A model generated the notes under the pieces. It was not told the origin of the DNA and did no database searches. It saw only the letters and a list, made by a program, of their open reading frames with translations. DNA of 64,000 bases from Pictodentalium vernedei (Eukaryota; Mollusca; Scaphopoda; Dentaliida; Dentaliidae): assembly GCA_031216915.1 (NCBI GenBank), contig CM062296.1:791384823-791448822 (forward strand), in the 5' to 3' direction. The position numbers were made by a program, and so were the translations under genes. Positions 21,885 to 34,098 of this stretch are shown here, piece after piece; position 1 is the stretch's first letter, and each line of letters begins with the position of its first letter.

Positions 21885-24590
21885 TCTTTCTTTTGTTGTT
21901 ATGAACAAGTATAAATACTTTTCGAGTGGACAATATATGGCGCTGTGATTAAGCAGTAATCCACTATCGTCATTCGTAATATGGAGCTAAATTTTAATAT
22001 CTATTTACGTCATTACATGTATCCTAGCAGAGGTTAGGAATGATGTTATCGATCTCTATTTACTGGTATAGAATTATAGTGAGTTGGGCACGCTGTTTTT
22101 CTACAGGCATTGAGTTTCGCTAATCCTGTAGTCTGACAGGGACAAAAGTGCACTTACTCAGCCCCATGACTTCAAAACAGTTTACAATATAGTCACAAGA
22201 CTTCTAGTTTCAATCGTAGCTATAAAAAGGTCCCAAGAAATATTAGGGCGAGAGGAAAAAAAAACTTTCAGGAATTTCGGCCATGAGTGATATATAAATT
22301 TTACATTTTTGCCCGAGATGTGTTGGTGGAGAGTCCTCAACACCGCTCGAAGCTCCACCGCAGATAACACATATTGGATCTTGTGAAGTTACAATGTGTT
22401 GATTCATTTTAACAGTGTCTTGAGTTTCCAAAGCCTCCTGCATGCCTTAAAAACTGAGAATGTTGATATCCTTTCTTTACCACAGTTTTTGCGGGCCAAT
22501 TTACCACAGTTTTTATGAGCCAGACCTCGCAAAGTAGTCTATCGTAAAAAATATCAGTAAAAATAAGGCGGATGGTAGATGGGTAGATGCCTGACTTACA
22601 GGTTTTCTATCGCCCTTCTCAACATCTATTCGTCCAAGTCCAATGGGGTCCATTTTTATCATAAATCAATGATTCTTCAATTCCACATTCTCCGGTTTCA
22701 CTTTCACGAATTCAGAACGTATTGCTCTACAAAGGGCGTGCACGTGTGCTCGGGCGGGATTACCGATCAGAGGAAGTGCCGCATTGCTAAGATTCACAAA
22801 TTTGGCATAGAATGCCGCTTACATTTATTGACTGAAGCTTTTGCTTGGTTCTAATTGTTAGTTGTTTAACAACGGAATGAGATTGCCTGCCACCACTTTC
22901 AAAATCGAGTAAGAAGGTGACAAAAGTTGATTGAAATGAAGAATTGTTCTCCTTCTTCTCTGAGGAACGGATTTTCAAACTGAGGGAATTAATTAATTGA
23001 TTAAATATATCGGTTTTGCTTTTAAAAACATATTTTGCTTTTCTATTTATATAGTTAAATTTCCAAAGAAAGCAATATAGTGGCAGCACTTAGGCCTAAA
23101 TGACATTCATACTGATCTGACGACTTCTCTGGTAAAGACATGATGAAAGGGATACTGAAACTGCCATCACACTCTGGCCGTGGCTTTATGTATTTTCTCA
23201 CCTATTGCAGAATAGCGGGAATGTTTTGCGCAGGTTTCTATAGCAGTTTTGGCTACAAAGTGATTTTTAATGATACCCGCCTTCCCTAGGAGGTCAGGGT
23301 CATCGTGAAGGGAAAATATATATTTGATGGCTAAATCACAGAAAATCTCAAAGTAAGGATGCACTTGCTCGAAATTTTATAGATGATATATAATGTTGTT
23401 GTGTGGATTCCGAACGCCACGAGCCAAAAATAAACATTTGCGCCGCCACAAATGAGATAATTTTCGGTATCTAGTAAAACACATTATATTTTCTTTTTAT
23501 TATATGCGTTTCAGAAGAAGTTGGCAGTTTTCAGCGATACGCTGGTGCAGTATTCTCTCTGATTATGCTTCAAATCGAAGCCACTAGCGCCGACAGTGAC
23601 AGGGGAGGGGGGCAACTCCTCCGTGTTCGGGCCCCGTTGCCCGGAACGTTTGTTTTTATTAAAAAGTGTAGATTGACCTATCGATACGTCTAAGCTGAAA
23701 GTCGCGGGGAGGCTTTTGGTACGGGCTCCGGACGTTGGTGAAGGTGGTACGAGTTCGTAGATGCATTACTGACCAGATTCTATTCATATAAAAAAAACCC
23801 CTTTTATTCCAGTCTGTTGGTTTTCCACCGGACTTTCCTGCATCGCGGTGGTCACGATTATCTTTGGAAAAAATGTCCCGTACATAGAAATGCAGGTAAT
23901 AAATTACGCAAATTGTAAGGAAATAATTGAGGAGATATTGTCAAGAAAATACAGGAGAATGCTTCTCCTAGCACTAATTTATAAACGTTTTCTGGTTTTC
24001 TGGGGAGCGCCTCGCCCCCACCTCTGTGCTTTTTGCTGGACGCATTCGGCGCTCGCACGGGCCGTAAAGCCGGTTCTACACATTGCTCAGTGGCCGTCCT
24101 CTCTCCCGGCGGCCCTGATCGAAGCACGAAATACCAAAGCTGATTGTTCCCCTTTTTGTATTTATGGTTCGCCGTGATAAAATATAGTTCCTATATACTT
24201 CCCTTGGTATATCTCATAAATGTATCAAATTTTAACATATATTGTATCTAATATTACTTTAATAATAACAGTTAACACATTTCATCATTTGTAAACAACA
24301 ATAGCATTAATACACGGAAGTGATTTTGAAACGTTCTCAATATGGTGAAAGTGAAAATTTGTATATCTTCGCTGCGGAGGATACGAATTGACGAGAATAT
24401 TTGGAAGTATTCTACCAGTCGTCCTCTGAGTTCCAATATGTTCTATGTGCCTATAGGGCCCGCTCTAAGTCCGATGTTCGAGAACTGCTTGCAATTACTG
24501 AATTTAGTGAATGTCTCTGTAAATGTCTGTGGAAGCTCCTATCGAGTGGTATAACAGTACAAAATATTTGAATTAGAGTTACCGCCTTGA
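21885..24590. other. No gene recognised
   Basis: Several 60-110 codon frames exist (for example plus strand 22579-22854 and 23848-24177), but none shows a known domain or clear splice borders. A GC-richer stretch at 23580-23740 and another at 24000-24130 are not explained. Confidence 0.45.
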
Positions 24591-24699
24591 AAAAAAACAA
24601 TGATGCAGTTATTAAAACTAAGCAGCCTTGAAAAACTTTATTGTTTTAAAAAAACTTTTGAAGCATTGTGCAGTGAAAATTGTTAATTGAATAGCCACT

Positions 24700-25022
24700 T
24701 TGCAAATGAAAATTATTCAATTAACAGGAGGATTCAATTAACAGGGATGTGTCACTTTTCTGTATTCTAGAGATAAACTTAGCATTCATTCTATTAAATC
24801 TTGTTTGACAGAGCTCCATGAGCTCTGTCAAACAAAATATAGATTAAACGCCTGTGCTGGATATACTGAGGCCAAATGGGAATTTACTCTATAAATCTTT
24901 ATTCAATTATCAGGTCAAATTTGTACCGGAGGTATGGTAAATGGTTTTGTGTTGGAAAATTATATTTAATTAACAGGGTTATTCAGTTAAGAGATATCCA
25001 ATTAAGTGGGCTCCACGGTACT
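24700..25022. repeat. AT-rich repeat with palindromes, possible pogo-type end
   Basis: AATTAACAGG words recur. The palindrome TTGTTTGACAGAGCTCCATG with its partner is at 24793-24840. The right edge (ACTTAA-type run into CACGGTACTG at about 25012-25022) resembles pogo/Tigger-type termini. No matching left end was found. Confidence 0.35.
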
Positions 25023-25519
25023 GAAATCTTGCTTCTTTGCTTCTATTTTTTCCAGAGAGGAAAGGGTGACGATTTGATGATTTTTGTTGCCTAAAAATAC
25101 AATTGACTTATAGCTATAAAATTACAGCACAAGTTACCCAGGATTCCAATGTCAGATATGGTGGCAGTGATCTGTCACCAAATATCTGCATGCCAGTATT
25201 CTCTCTATCTTCCTCATAAATGTCTTACATATCGAATGTGAAGAAGGTCAGTTCATTACTCAAGTTATAGTACGGAAACCAAAATAAATATGGACCGACG
25301 CTAGGGCAGATGAACAGACGGACAAATCATTTACACAAGATCGGTTTTCAAACCATGACAATCGCCCATATTGGCTTCGGAGTCGTGTTTTTACTTTATT
25401 TCCGAACGAACTATAATGAACATTCCCAACACTAAACACCGTAGAAGTGTTTTTGTCTCAACCTGGGTGTAACATGTGAATCATGGGTGAAAACAGTCAA
25501 AATAGCTTTGAATTTTTTG

Positions 25520-25577
25520 TGGGATTGAGATTTGGGGCGGGGGGGGGGGGCTGCGTCCCCTAGCTCCACCACTGACA
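25520..25577. repeat. Possible solo hAT-MITE end
   Basis: A G-run followed by CCCCTAGCTCCACCACTG resembles the right end of the hAT MITE at 60806-61470 (...GGCGCCGCCACTG). Confidence 0.4.
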
Positions 25578-26190
25578 ACAAGTGCACCCCCACCCAATCA
25601 AAAATGGCTACCGATGAGACACATCTCGAAATGTGACTAATTGGCGGTCCAGCAATGCAGTTGTATAGAGATCGTTGGATTTATTTTATAGACCTGTTGT
25701 CTTAGAAACAATGTACGTTATTATCATGCGTTATAAATATTTGCTGATATTATCGTAAATACTCCTCGACCATGTTCTCTAGAGCCCTTCAATTAAAAGG
25801 AACATCTTTTACAACGTATTTCAAATGGAATAACAGCTGTATTTTCTCATGGCTATTGGTTAAGCAGCCTGATTGAAATGACCACCAACCAGAGTCATCA
25901 CCACTATATAAGTTGAACGTATCAGAGGGTAATTTCCCTTGATAATCTAGAATTTTGCAATAAATCAATTAAGTAACTAAATACAATTTTCCTCAGAAAT
26001 GCTAATTCTGTCGATAACCATTCTGTGTGGTATTTTGCCACGAACAATTTATTTCGCGAAAGGCTGCAGCAGACTATTGTTCCAAGAGACAATATATCAT
26101 TGAGAGAAATTCACAGAAACTCGGTCTAATCTAAAATTTTATAATGTACAGGAATGTAATATTACAGGCAGATATGGTATCATACCTTCC
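25578..26190. other. No gene recognised
   Basis: AT-rich sequence without a notable frame or repeat. Confidence 0.5.
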
Positions 26191-26196
26191 CGTATT

Positions 26197-26574
26197 ATTT
26201 ATTCATTTATTAGGGTTTAACGACACTTTAACAGCCAAGGTCATATCATGTCGGTGACAGTTTTACGGGTGGGGGAAGCCGGAGTACTCGGAGAGAACCA
26301 CCGAGCAACGACGAGCAGCCGCCAGCTCCCCAACATCGTAACTCCGCACTGCAGCACAGGCAGGGTTAGATTGGTCGAATACATGCGCACCATCGATGTG
26401 CAGTACGCCTTAGTACACGGCGTCATCGTGCCCCCATGTGGACAATCGGGGTGAAGTGCCTTGCCCAAGGACACGATCGCTCAGACGGTCACCCATCCAA
26501 GGATTAACCGGGCTCGACGTTGCTTAACTTCGGTGAACTGACGAGAACTGGTTACCACAACGCCACCGCGTCCC
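26197..26574 (-). mobile_element. 5S rRNA-headed SINE, tail type 2
   Basis: On the minus strand the 5S-like head (GTTCTCGTCAGTTCACCGAA, AGTTAAGCAACGTCGAGCCC) leads into the shared body. The end differs from the copies at 3.9 and 13.3 kb: it reads ...TTGGCTGTTAAAGTGTCGTT-AA, the same tail as the tRNA-headed SINE at 40-43 kb. No clear target duplication was found. Confidence 0.88.
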
Positions 26575-26619
26575 CTGCCGTTCTGGATACTTGTATGTAT
26601 TTAAAAGACGATGAGATTT

Positions 26620-26868
26620 TACAGTACACCCGCCGTGGACTGGTCGTAATTTACGTTTAAGAAGTGATGTCCACTCATGTGTTTTCGAGGTAATAAAATC
26701 ATCATCGGCAAAATTTTAATTAGCGAAGCACCGGGTTCTACCCGGTGCTTCATTAATTAATTTTTTGATGATTATTCATATAATTAGTGTTTGGAATCTC
26801 ATATCATTGTGTCCGTGGAAATATTTCTCATCCGTTGAAAGTGGCCAGTCTACGGCGGCCGTACTGTA
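26620..26868. mobile_element. Family B MITE, copy 2
   Basis: A complete copy between TA dinucleotides, with ends CAGTACACCCGCCGTGGACT and the complementary GGCGGCCGTACTG. The central hairpin is GAAGCACCGGGTTCTACCCG plus GTGCTTC. Non-coding. Confidence 0.88.
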
Positions 26869-26869
26869 C

Positions 26870-27280
26870 TTGTAGGGGAAAAGTATTTGTGTAAATATAT
26901 ATTGAGTGACAGAGACATTTATTCCATTAATCGCTCTTGCGGATTGCATAAGACATATTGGACTGTTAAAATACTATCCGCATGCCTGGCCATCTTTATT
27001 ATTAAACTGTCCTTTAAATATGAATGTCCGCGGCCAAGAAGGCTTTCTATGTGGTGGGATATTAAGAGTAACCCCTTGCAAACAAAGAATTTATTGAATC
27101 CTTAATGGCAAACCCTTATCTGCCATAATATTATCTCCATTCTCAAAATTTATCTAAAAACTCTGAGATTTCTGAACAATGAATTTATCACTGGCGATAC
27201 CTCTCCAATCTACGATATATTTAATGGTATAATAGTTTTTATATATAATTTCTCAGTTTATGAACTGAATGAAGATGCCG
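26870..27280. other. No gene recognised
   Basis: AT-rich sequence with overlapping short frames only. Confidence 0.5.
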
Positions 27281-27282
27281 TT

Positions 27283-27529
27283 TTAACCCTTTAACTAACA
27301 TGAAAAGCAGACGACACTTGCAAAAAAATTATTGAATAACTATTTTTTTCATTTTTTGTCTCAAAAACATAGGTTATGACCCCTCATTGGAACGAGCTGG
27401 AGAGCTCGTTCCAATTAGGGGTCATAACCTATGTTTTTGAGACAAAAAATGAAAAAAGAATGAAAATTAATAGGCGATTTTTGCGAATAGCGCTGGCCGG
27501 TTTTGCCGTTACGTGGGGTAAAGGGTTAA
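27283..27529. mobile_element. Family A MITE, inverted copy
   Basis: Perfect TTAA at 27283-27286 and 27526-27529. Inverted ends are CCCTTTAACTAACATG and TACGTGGGGTAAAGGG. The central palindrome of about 110 bp (GTCTCAAAAACATAGGTTAT, GACCCCTCATTGGAACGAGC and complements) is almost perfect. Confidence 0.92.
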
Positions 27530-27784
27530 CAAATGTTCCAAAATAGTGAATAATCGTCATTGTTTCTGGAAAGTCTCGAAAACATTTTGGCATATTTTTC
27601 AGTATCGCACCCCTTTCTGGAATGAATATTAAAAATTCCAATTCTTTTCTAAAAATGGCAACAATGTATTTAAAATCACCGAAACTGCAGAGATACTTAC
27701 TCCAGTTCTGAAAGCCAGATCTTTTAAAAGTAAATTAAGTCGCAATTGAAATATTAGCAGGAAAAACTCACCTTGAAGATTTAT

Positions 27785-28935
27785 TATTCTCCCGCCACTT
27801 TCTATGCAAGATATCTATCTCACATGACCCACGTGACCGGATTATTAGCATATTTATTGACTGCACGTACTATTTAATCATCGCACGTTCTCCCGTAAAC
27901 AACCAACAGGGCATCACGTTTCTTAAATATTAGCAGACGAACGTTTGTCGAAGAAAAATAGATATGCTTGATTCAAAATAATCGATTGATGCACGCGTCT
28001 GATTGAAATCATCGAAATGTGTCAATGCTCATTTCGCTACAAATCTTTAACCCCTGTCTTGCTGGCGTTAGGATTTAATTTCATGGTATAAACATGTGGA
28101 AAATACAAAACGTTTTTACGCTCTTTCCGATAAGAAAATCAGGGTTTTTTTCAGAATAGAAAACAAAATTGTACGATAAAGCTGCACGTGCCCCTGGATT
28201 ACTTTTGATGGCGTCAGAGAGTTTTGATGGGGGAAGTATTATTATCCCGGGTGGGTAAGGGTGTGAGATGGGGAAATCTCACCAGAGGGCAATATAGTTG
28301 GGCCAGAAACGAGGCTTGTCGTGTGTCTGGACCAAATATCTCTGTTCCGAGGGTGAGATTTCCCTATCTCACACCCGCCCCCATCAGGGATAATTTTTCT
28401 CCTCCCACCAATACACCCTGACGTCATCAGAAGTAATTCGGGGGCGCGTGCAGCTATACAGAACAATTTTGTTGTCCATTTCTGAAAAAAACCTAATTTG
28501 CTTATCGGAAAGAGCGCATAAAAGTTCTGTATATACCACAGGTATATACCACAAAATTAAATCCAAACGCCGGCAAGATAGGGGTTAAAGAAAATTAATA
28601 TTGACACATTCCGATGACGTCATATTATGAATTCTGCAATGTATTCGCATAACTTTTCGACAGGAATGTCGTGCAAATCGTTCCACTAAAAAAGTGGCGT
28701 TCATACAAAAATTCATATAAAAGAGTGAAGTGTCCTTAGGGTTTTGCAGCCTGTGCATTTATTTCTATTTTCTTCGACAAACGTTCGTCTGCTAATATTT
28801 CCGAAACGTAACACCATGTTGTTTGTTTACAAAAGAACGTGAAATGATTGAATAGTCCTGCGCTCATTAAATATGCTAATAAGCTAATACAGGTTGGTCA
28901 CGTGGGTGGGATGAAGTAGCTGTCAGGTGGGTGGG
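27785..28935. repeat. Large imperfect palindrome holding a second palindrome
   Basis: The left arm (about 27785-28046) pairs with the right arm (about 28589-28935). Matched words are CACGTGACC, AGCATATTTA, GCAGACGAACGTTTGTCGAAG and AAATGTGTCAAT. The inner TTAA-flanked element at 28047-28588 sits exactly at its centre. It is probably an older fold-back or MITE. Outer ends are not sharp. Confidence 0.75.
28047..28588. mobile_element. TTAA-flanked palindromic MITE
   Basis: TTAA at 28047-28050 and 28585-28588. The 19-bp inverted ends are CCCCTGTCTTGCTGGCGTT and AACGCCGGCAAGATAGGGG. Arms continue with TCTTTCCGATAAG and its partner. The core 28225-28400 is a separate palindrome (GTGTGAGATGGGGAAATCTC and partner) that recurs at 29019-29160. 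Confidence 0.82.
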
Positions 28936-29018
28936 GTGAGACAGGTATATCCTCTCCCAGCTTTCTCACACGACTTTATATATGTCTCAGTACCTTAGTG
29001 TAGGCGAAAAGAATTTTC

Positions 29019-29160
29019 CCTGATGGGTTGGTGTGAGATGGGAAATCTCACCCTCGGGACAAGATATTTGGTACAGACACTCGACAAGCCTCGTGTCTGG
29101 CCCAAATATCTTGCCCTCGGGTGATACTTTCCCATCTCACACCCACCCCATCAGGGATTG
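29019..29160. repeat. 140-bp palindrome, second copy
   Basis: CCCTGATGGG-TGGTGTGAGA at the left pairs with TCTCACACCCACCCCATCAG at the right. It matches the core of the element at 28047-28588, so the core is an independent mobile or duplicated unit. Confidence 0.75.
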
Positions 29161-29463
29161 TAATAACCTCTTTTTGATCCTGTTAGTCATTGCATTGGAG
29201 TTTTTAGTAAAATGCGGAAAAACGGATCCAGGGTTTGGAGTAACTTGTTCACAAGTTATATAATAAAAACATGTTATTGATGCAGTGAAATGGTCTGGGT
29301 CGTCGCATCACATCTTGTTGTTGGGGCCAGATCGCCAGATCAAACTTGCTGCCCTTGGCGGCACCTCGTTTAATGTAGGTCTCATCAATTTGACGTGATA
29401 CTGGGACCAAGTTCACTTCACATAGGCGATAAGTTATATTTCTATAATTTGGGGTGGAGTGTT

Positions 29464-29720
29464 TTATCCCTTTATCCAACGTAACGGCCAAAACTGGCCA
29501 GAGCTATTCTAAAAAATCACCAATTAATTTTCATTATTTTTCATTTTTTTTTGTCTCAAAAACATAGGTTATGACCCCTCATTAGAACGAGATCGACGAG
29601 CTCGTTCCAACGAGGGGTCATAATCTTTGTTTTTGATACAAAAAATGGAAAAAATAGTTATTCAAGAAATTTTTTTTGCAAGTGTCGTCTGCTTTTCATA
29701 TTATATAGGTAAAGGGTTAT
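29464..29720. mobile_element. Family A MITE
   Basis: Ends CCCTTTATCCAACGTAACGG and TAGGTAAAGGG, flanked by TTAT (mutated TTAA) on both sides. The central palindrome is intact apart from a few changes. It lies in opposite orientation to the copy at 27283, so the two bracket 2 kb of palindromic DNA. Confidence 0.88.
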
Positions 29721-30293
29721 ATGCCATTGAATCGATAGACGGCACTCTAGTTTCTGTTTTCAGATAATCGTATTCTCTGAAAATAGGTACCTGTTTATAG
29801 GATGAAGGGCTATCGGGATCAGCAGAATCTGAGATGTCAGGAATCATTGGGGCCCCGCTATCTACAGTGGGTGTCCCTTAGTGATCAGCCTGTCCGTCCG
29901 TTTGTCCGACCGTCTCATGTTTCCAGTTATCGATATAAATATTGAAATGATTTATTGTATGTAGTTTCCTGGTAGGTACTTACAGATCAAATTTCAATTC
30001 CATTCCTCTCAGTTGGTTCGTTACTGAGTTATTGCCCTTGAACTTAGGAATTAGACAGTTAAAACAGATTTTCAGCACTTTTTTCAGTTATGGAAGGAAA
30101 TATTATACTGAAATGGGTTTTTGTATGTAGCTTCCTGATTGGTAGTTACAGATCAAGTTTCCATTCCATTTCACTGAGTTAGTTTATTACAGAGTTATTG
30201 CAATTGAACCTGGAAATTCGTCGGTTCAACAGATTCAACAGATTGTCTGCACTTTTTCAGCTATGGATGAAAATATTGAAATGATTTTTTGTA

Positions 30294-31788
30294 TACATTT
30301 CCAAAAAAGAAAGTGTGCATGCTAAAAATAACACTAAAAAAAGATATATATCATTTTCATTCATGGAAATTTTATTCAATCACAGATAAATCAATTTGTG
30401 ATCAACACGAGAAATTTCATTACGCTATGACGAATACTCTTGGTGCCATGGAGAGTCAAAGACACTAAGGGTCAAACACAAAAGTCACACACTCAATATC
30501 TGGTATGACCTCCGTCTGCATCGACTACTGCTGTGCATCTACGCCTCATGGAAGCGAACAAGTTAGCATGGAAGTGTTGTGGGATGTTGTTCCATATTCT
30601 GATAAGCTGTCTTTGGAGTTCCACAAGCGTTGACGGTGCATGGGGAAGCCGACGTAGCTGACGTTTCATTTCGTCCCATACGTGCTCAATGGGTGAGATA
30701 TCGGGCGAATTTGCGGACCAGGGAAGAACATCCACTTGTTGTTGCTGCAGATACTGTTGAACAACACGAGCTGTAGAATGACGCCGGAGTCGTGACGTTG
30801 CAGAAATGGGACAACAACAGGTGTAAGCACTTCATCACGATATCTGGCTGCATTGAGATTGCCACCAATAATGACCAGCTCAGGTCTGTTACGGGCAGTG
30901 ATGCCACCCCACACCATGAGAGACCCTCCCCTATAACGGTTTCGCTCCACGACACATGGATCTGCGTAGCGTTCGTTTCGACGTCTGTATACTCTCTGGC
31001 GGCCATCTGATGATGAAAGATGGAAACGACATTCATCTGTGAATAAAACACGTCGCCACCAGTGTAAGGGATGCCTGAGATATTGTCTACACCACTGCAG
31101 TCGAGCACGACGATGACGTAACGTCAAAATCGGACGAATTGCAGGTCTTCGAGGACGTAAGCCGTATTCTCTCAGCCGGTTGATTGCTGTTTGATGATGT
31201 ATCCGTCTCAGGTTAGGGATGTTCCTGGCTGTCGTCGTTGCCGTTTGTTGCCGGTTCCGGAGATGGACGACACGGATATACCGATCTTGTGCAGGGGTGG
31301 TAACTCGGGGTCTCCCGGAGCGGGGTCGGTCTCGAACGTCATCATGTTGTGCATGTCGATGGACTAGCCTGTCTACAGTGTTATGGTGGCAGTTCAAATG
31401 CTGGGCAACCTCTCTGTGTGTTCTGCCAGCTCTAATCATACCCAGGGCAAGGAGACGTTGATTCATTGTCAATCTTGGCATGCTAATGTGGAGTCGTTTT
31501 AACAGCAGCGCAAGTTTGAATGTGAACGATAGGAAGGCCTTACTTTAGTGTTTAAATACCCAAGGATTCACACTGCTGCATGAATTTTCAGACTCTCCAC
31601 GTGCAAAACATGCCTTTTCACAAACGTGCAGCACGTCATTTAACGTTAATGCAATTTTAACGGGGAAAGCTGTTTTTGTGTTCAATATAACTTATTCATG
31701 AACAGGTTAACACTCTTTACACCTACGAAATTATTTTTTTGGAGTTTGATCAATTTCTGCAATGCACAGTTTCTTTTTTGGGCGAGTA
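30294..31788 (-). mobile_element. Tc1/mariner transposon, inactive
   Basis: Inverted ends TACATTTCCAAAAAAGAAAG and TACTCGCCCAAAAAAGAAAC, each continuing TGTGCAT, are flanked by TA. The insertion splits one unit of the surrounding tandem array between TTTTGTA and TATGTAGCTTC. The length of about 1.5 kb is normal for Tc1 elements. It encodes one transposase with a disabling deletion. Confidence 0.9.
30493..31481 (-). pseudogene. Tc1-type transposase, frameshifted
   Basis: From the Met at 31481 the protein shows the paired helix-turn-helix DNA-binding region (residues about 1-110; MPRLTMNQRLLALGMIRAGR, RDRPRSGRPRVTTP) and then the DDE catalytic domain, with the first Asp in LFTDECRFHL. After SGVILQ the frame is lost. 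The original frame resumes at about 30760 with ...VDVLPWSANSPDISPIEHVW, which carries the catalytic Glu. A short deletion at the junction removes the block that normally holds the second Asp. The protein would cut and paste its own element; this copy cannot. Most of the rest is open, so the loss is recent. Confidence 0.9.
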
Positions 31789-32564
31789 TATGTAGCTTCT
31801 TGATGAGCACTTACAGATCAAGTTTCAATTGCATTCTACTCGTATGGTTTATAACAGAGTAAGTGACCTGAACTTTGACAGTTATAACAGACTTTCCGCA
31901 TTTTTCTTCTCTGATGTTGTACTTTTTCCAGCTATGGATGGAAATATTGAAAGAAGTTTGTGTATGTAGCTTCCAGATGGGGAGTTACAGAACAAGTTTC
32001 AAATCCAGTTTACTCATTTGGTTTATTACACAGTTATTGCCCTTGAACTTGGAAATTCGACAGTTATAACATGTTTTCCGCACTTTGTTTCAGCTGTGGA
32101 TAGAAATACTGAAATATATTTTCTGTATGTAGCTTCCTGATGAACACTTAAAGTTTCAATTCCATATAGTTTATTACATATTTATTGACCTTAAACTTAG
32201 AAATTTGATAGTTATAAGAGATTTTTCGAACTTTTCTTCCGTAATGTTAACGATATTTGAATGATTTTTGGTATGGACCTTCCCCGTAGCAAATTACAGA
32301 TGGAGTTCTGTTTTTGCTCCCTTCAATCAGTTTTTTCACGCAGGTACAGAGTTATTGCACTTGAACTTAGAAATTTGATAGCTATAATAGGTTTTCCACA
32401 CTTTTTTCAGTTATGAATGGAAATATTGAAATAATTTTGTGTATGTAGCTTCCTGGTGGGTAACCCTACATCAAGTTTTAATTTTATTCCGATCCTTTCG
32501 TGTATTGAAGAGTGATTGCCCTTGAACTTGGAGATTTCACATATTAGCTGTGGTTGTAACTCCT

Positions 32565-32985
32565 CACCCATCACCCAGAAAAGCTATTCTGTACATCGTT
32601 CCACTGGCCTCACAAGACAGGTGGTCTCTCAAGGAAGATTTTACTGTACTGTATACTGTTCAAATTGCAAACCGTTTCAAATGCGGGGCTCACGGTGATG
32701 GCTCCCATCACTTTGTATCCAATCGCCATAGAAATACCTCGAGATATGGGATGGCTTTAGCACATGCTGCTAATAACATTTCTATTCACCCGTCAAAGAT
32801 TTGAAGTCGATTGCATATGCTGAAGTTGAGACTCTTTAAAATTGAGTTTCATTTTTATTCCACACCTTCTTTCCGGAGCCAAATGCTGTGTTGTATGGTA
32901 ATATGAATAGTTGGTTTTCCATCGACAAAATGTCTTTGTCTAGTGACTCTAAAATTGGGTGAAAATCGGTTTTTGCAACCATTCT
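32565..32985. other. No gene recognised
   Basis: Overlapping 60-84 codon frames only. No domain or repeat seen. Confidence 0.45.
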
Positions 32986-33034
32986 TCCCTATTTTTGGTT
33001 GGGTTGCATTAACAACCGAGAACAGTGGTTTGGC

Positions 33035-33560
33035 GACGGTCGGTGTGCGCCCGGGTGGGCAGGCATCGGGCGGGCGGGCCCGGCGTCCGGTCGTCCGGGC
33101 GGGCGAGCGTCAGGGCGTCCTCACACTGTTAGCGCTATAACTTGAACAAACGTTCTTCGATTTGACTAATATTTCCCATACAGGTCTTTTGCAATAATAT
33201 CTCAACTGGCCCGGTACAATTTTTCTTTACAGAGTTATGGACCTTAATTAGGCAGTTTTTTTACGATTTTTGAGCTCGTAAGCGCATTAACTTGAACAAA
33301 CGTTCTTTACAGAATTAAGGGGCTTAAATATTATTTTTTTTACGAATTTTAAGCTCATTAGCGCAATAATTTGAACAAACGTTCTCCGATTTGACTAATA
33401 TTTGCCGTACCCTTATTTTTCAATGATATCATAGCGAGTTCGAAAACAGGCCCGGCCCAATTTTTCGTTACAGAGTTATTGGCCTTAATTAAATAAATTT
33501 TACGAATTCTGAACTTGTTAGCATTATAACTTGAACACTGGTTCCAGATTTGACAACCGA
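33035..33560 (+). repeat. GC-rich patch followed by a ~180-bp tandem array
   Basis: A CpG-dense patch (33035-33122, GGGCGGGCGGGCCCGGCGTC-type) leads into three diverged units. They share AACTTGAACAAACGTTCT, GATTTGACTAATATTT and TTACAGAGTTAT-G-CCTTAATTA. The layout parallels the array at 29.9 kb. Confidence 0.7.
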
Positions 33561-33564
33561 GATA

Positions 33565-34095
33565 TGATTGATAACCGAGTTATGTACATACACCACTCTC
33601 CGATTGCCATCAAAACTCAATGTCTGCATCTCCGATGCGCACCTCTTGTATTTAGCTGGAATGAACATGCATTTCATGGAAGGATAAGATCTAGACTCTG
33701 AAAAAAAATAACCCTGACAACAACAATGACAACGAACCATTGTGTAGGTAAAAAAAACACCTTGTCCGTAGATTATACTCCTTATGTCAGGTGCAGAACC
33801 TGGAATAATGTGAAAAATAGTGGAAGTAAAATTACATCGGCACATATTTTTAACATTTTGCAATCGGTTGTATTTGTCCTAGCTCAGTCCCCCTCAACCA
33901 GGATGGTTTTCATCTTTCATAAAATCTGGTATATGGCGACAGGGGGTGGGAATGGGGAAGTTAGAAAATTTAAACCTGAAAGGAAATTTCATGCCATACG
34001 GTAATAGATTAGGTGGCTTTTTTTATTTGTAGCTGTATCCAAACCTGACAGACATTTAGTGAGTTGTGTCCATGGGCGAGACATTTCACCCCCCA
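33565..34095. other. No gene recognised
   Basis: Frames up to 124 codons overlap on opposite strands and show no domain. A poly-C run lies at about 34090-34106. Confidence 0.45.
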
Positions 34096-34098
34096 TCC

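Larger units (their letters stand above)
29875..32560 (+). repeat. About seven 160-bp tandem units, split by a Tc1 element
   Basis: Units begin near 29957, 30115, 30285/31788, 31958, 32122, 32268 and 32439 with TTGTATGTAGCTTCCTGAT-type sequence. They continue through TTACAGATCAAGTTTCAATT, CAGAGTTATTGCCCTTGAAC and TTTCAGCTATGGATGGAAAT. The array starts with a GTCCGTCCG-rich segment (29888-29920). It is non-coding in all frames. Confidence 0.85.

Noticed and set aside
24312-24554. A short ORF near 24342 preceded by an ATG in good context.
   Set aside because: Seventy codons without recognisable features in repeat-rich DNA; chance is the simpler explanation.
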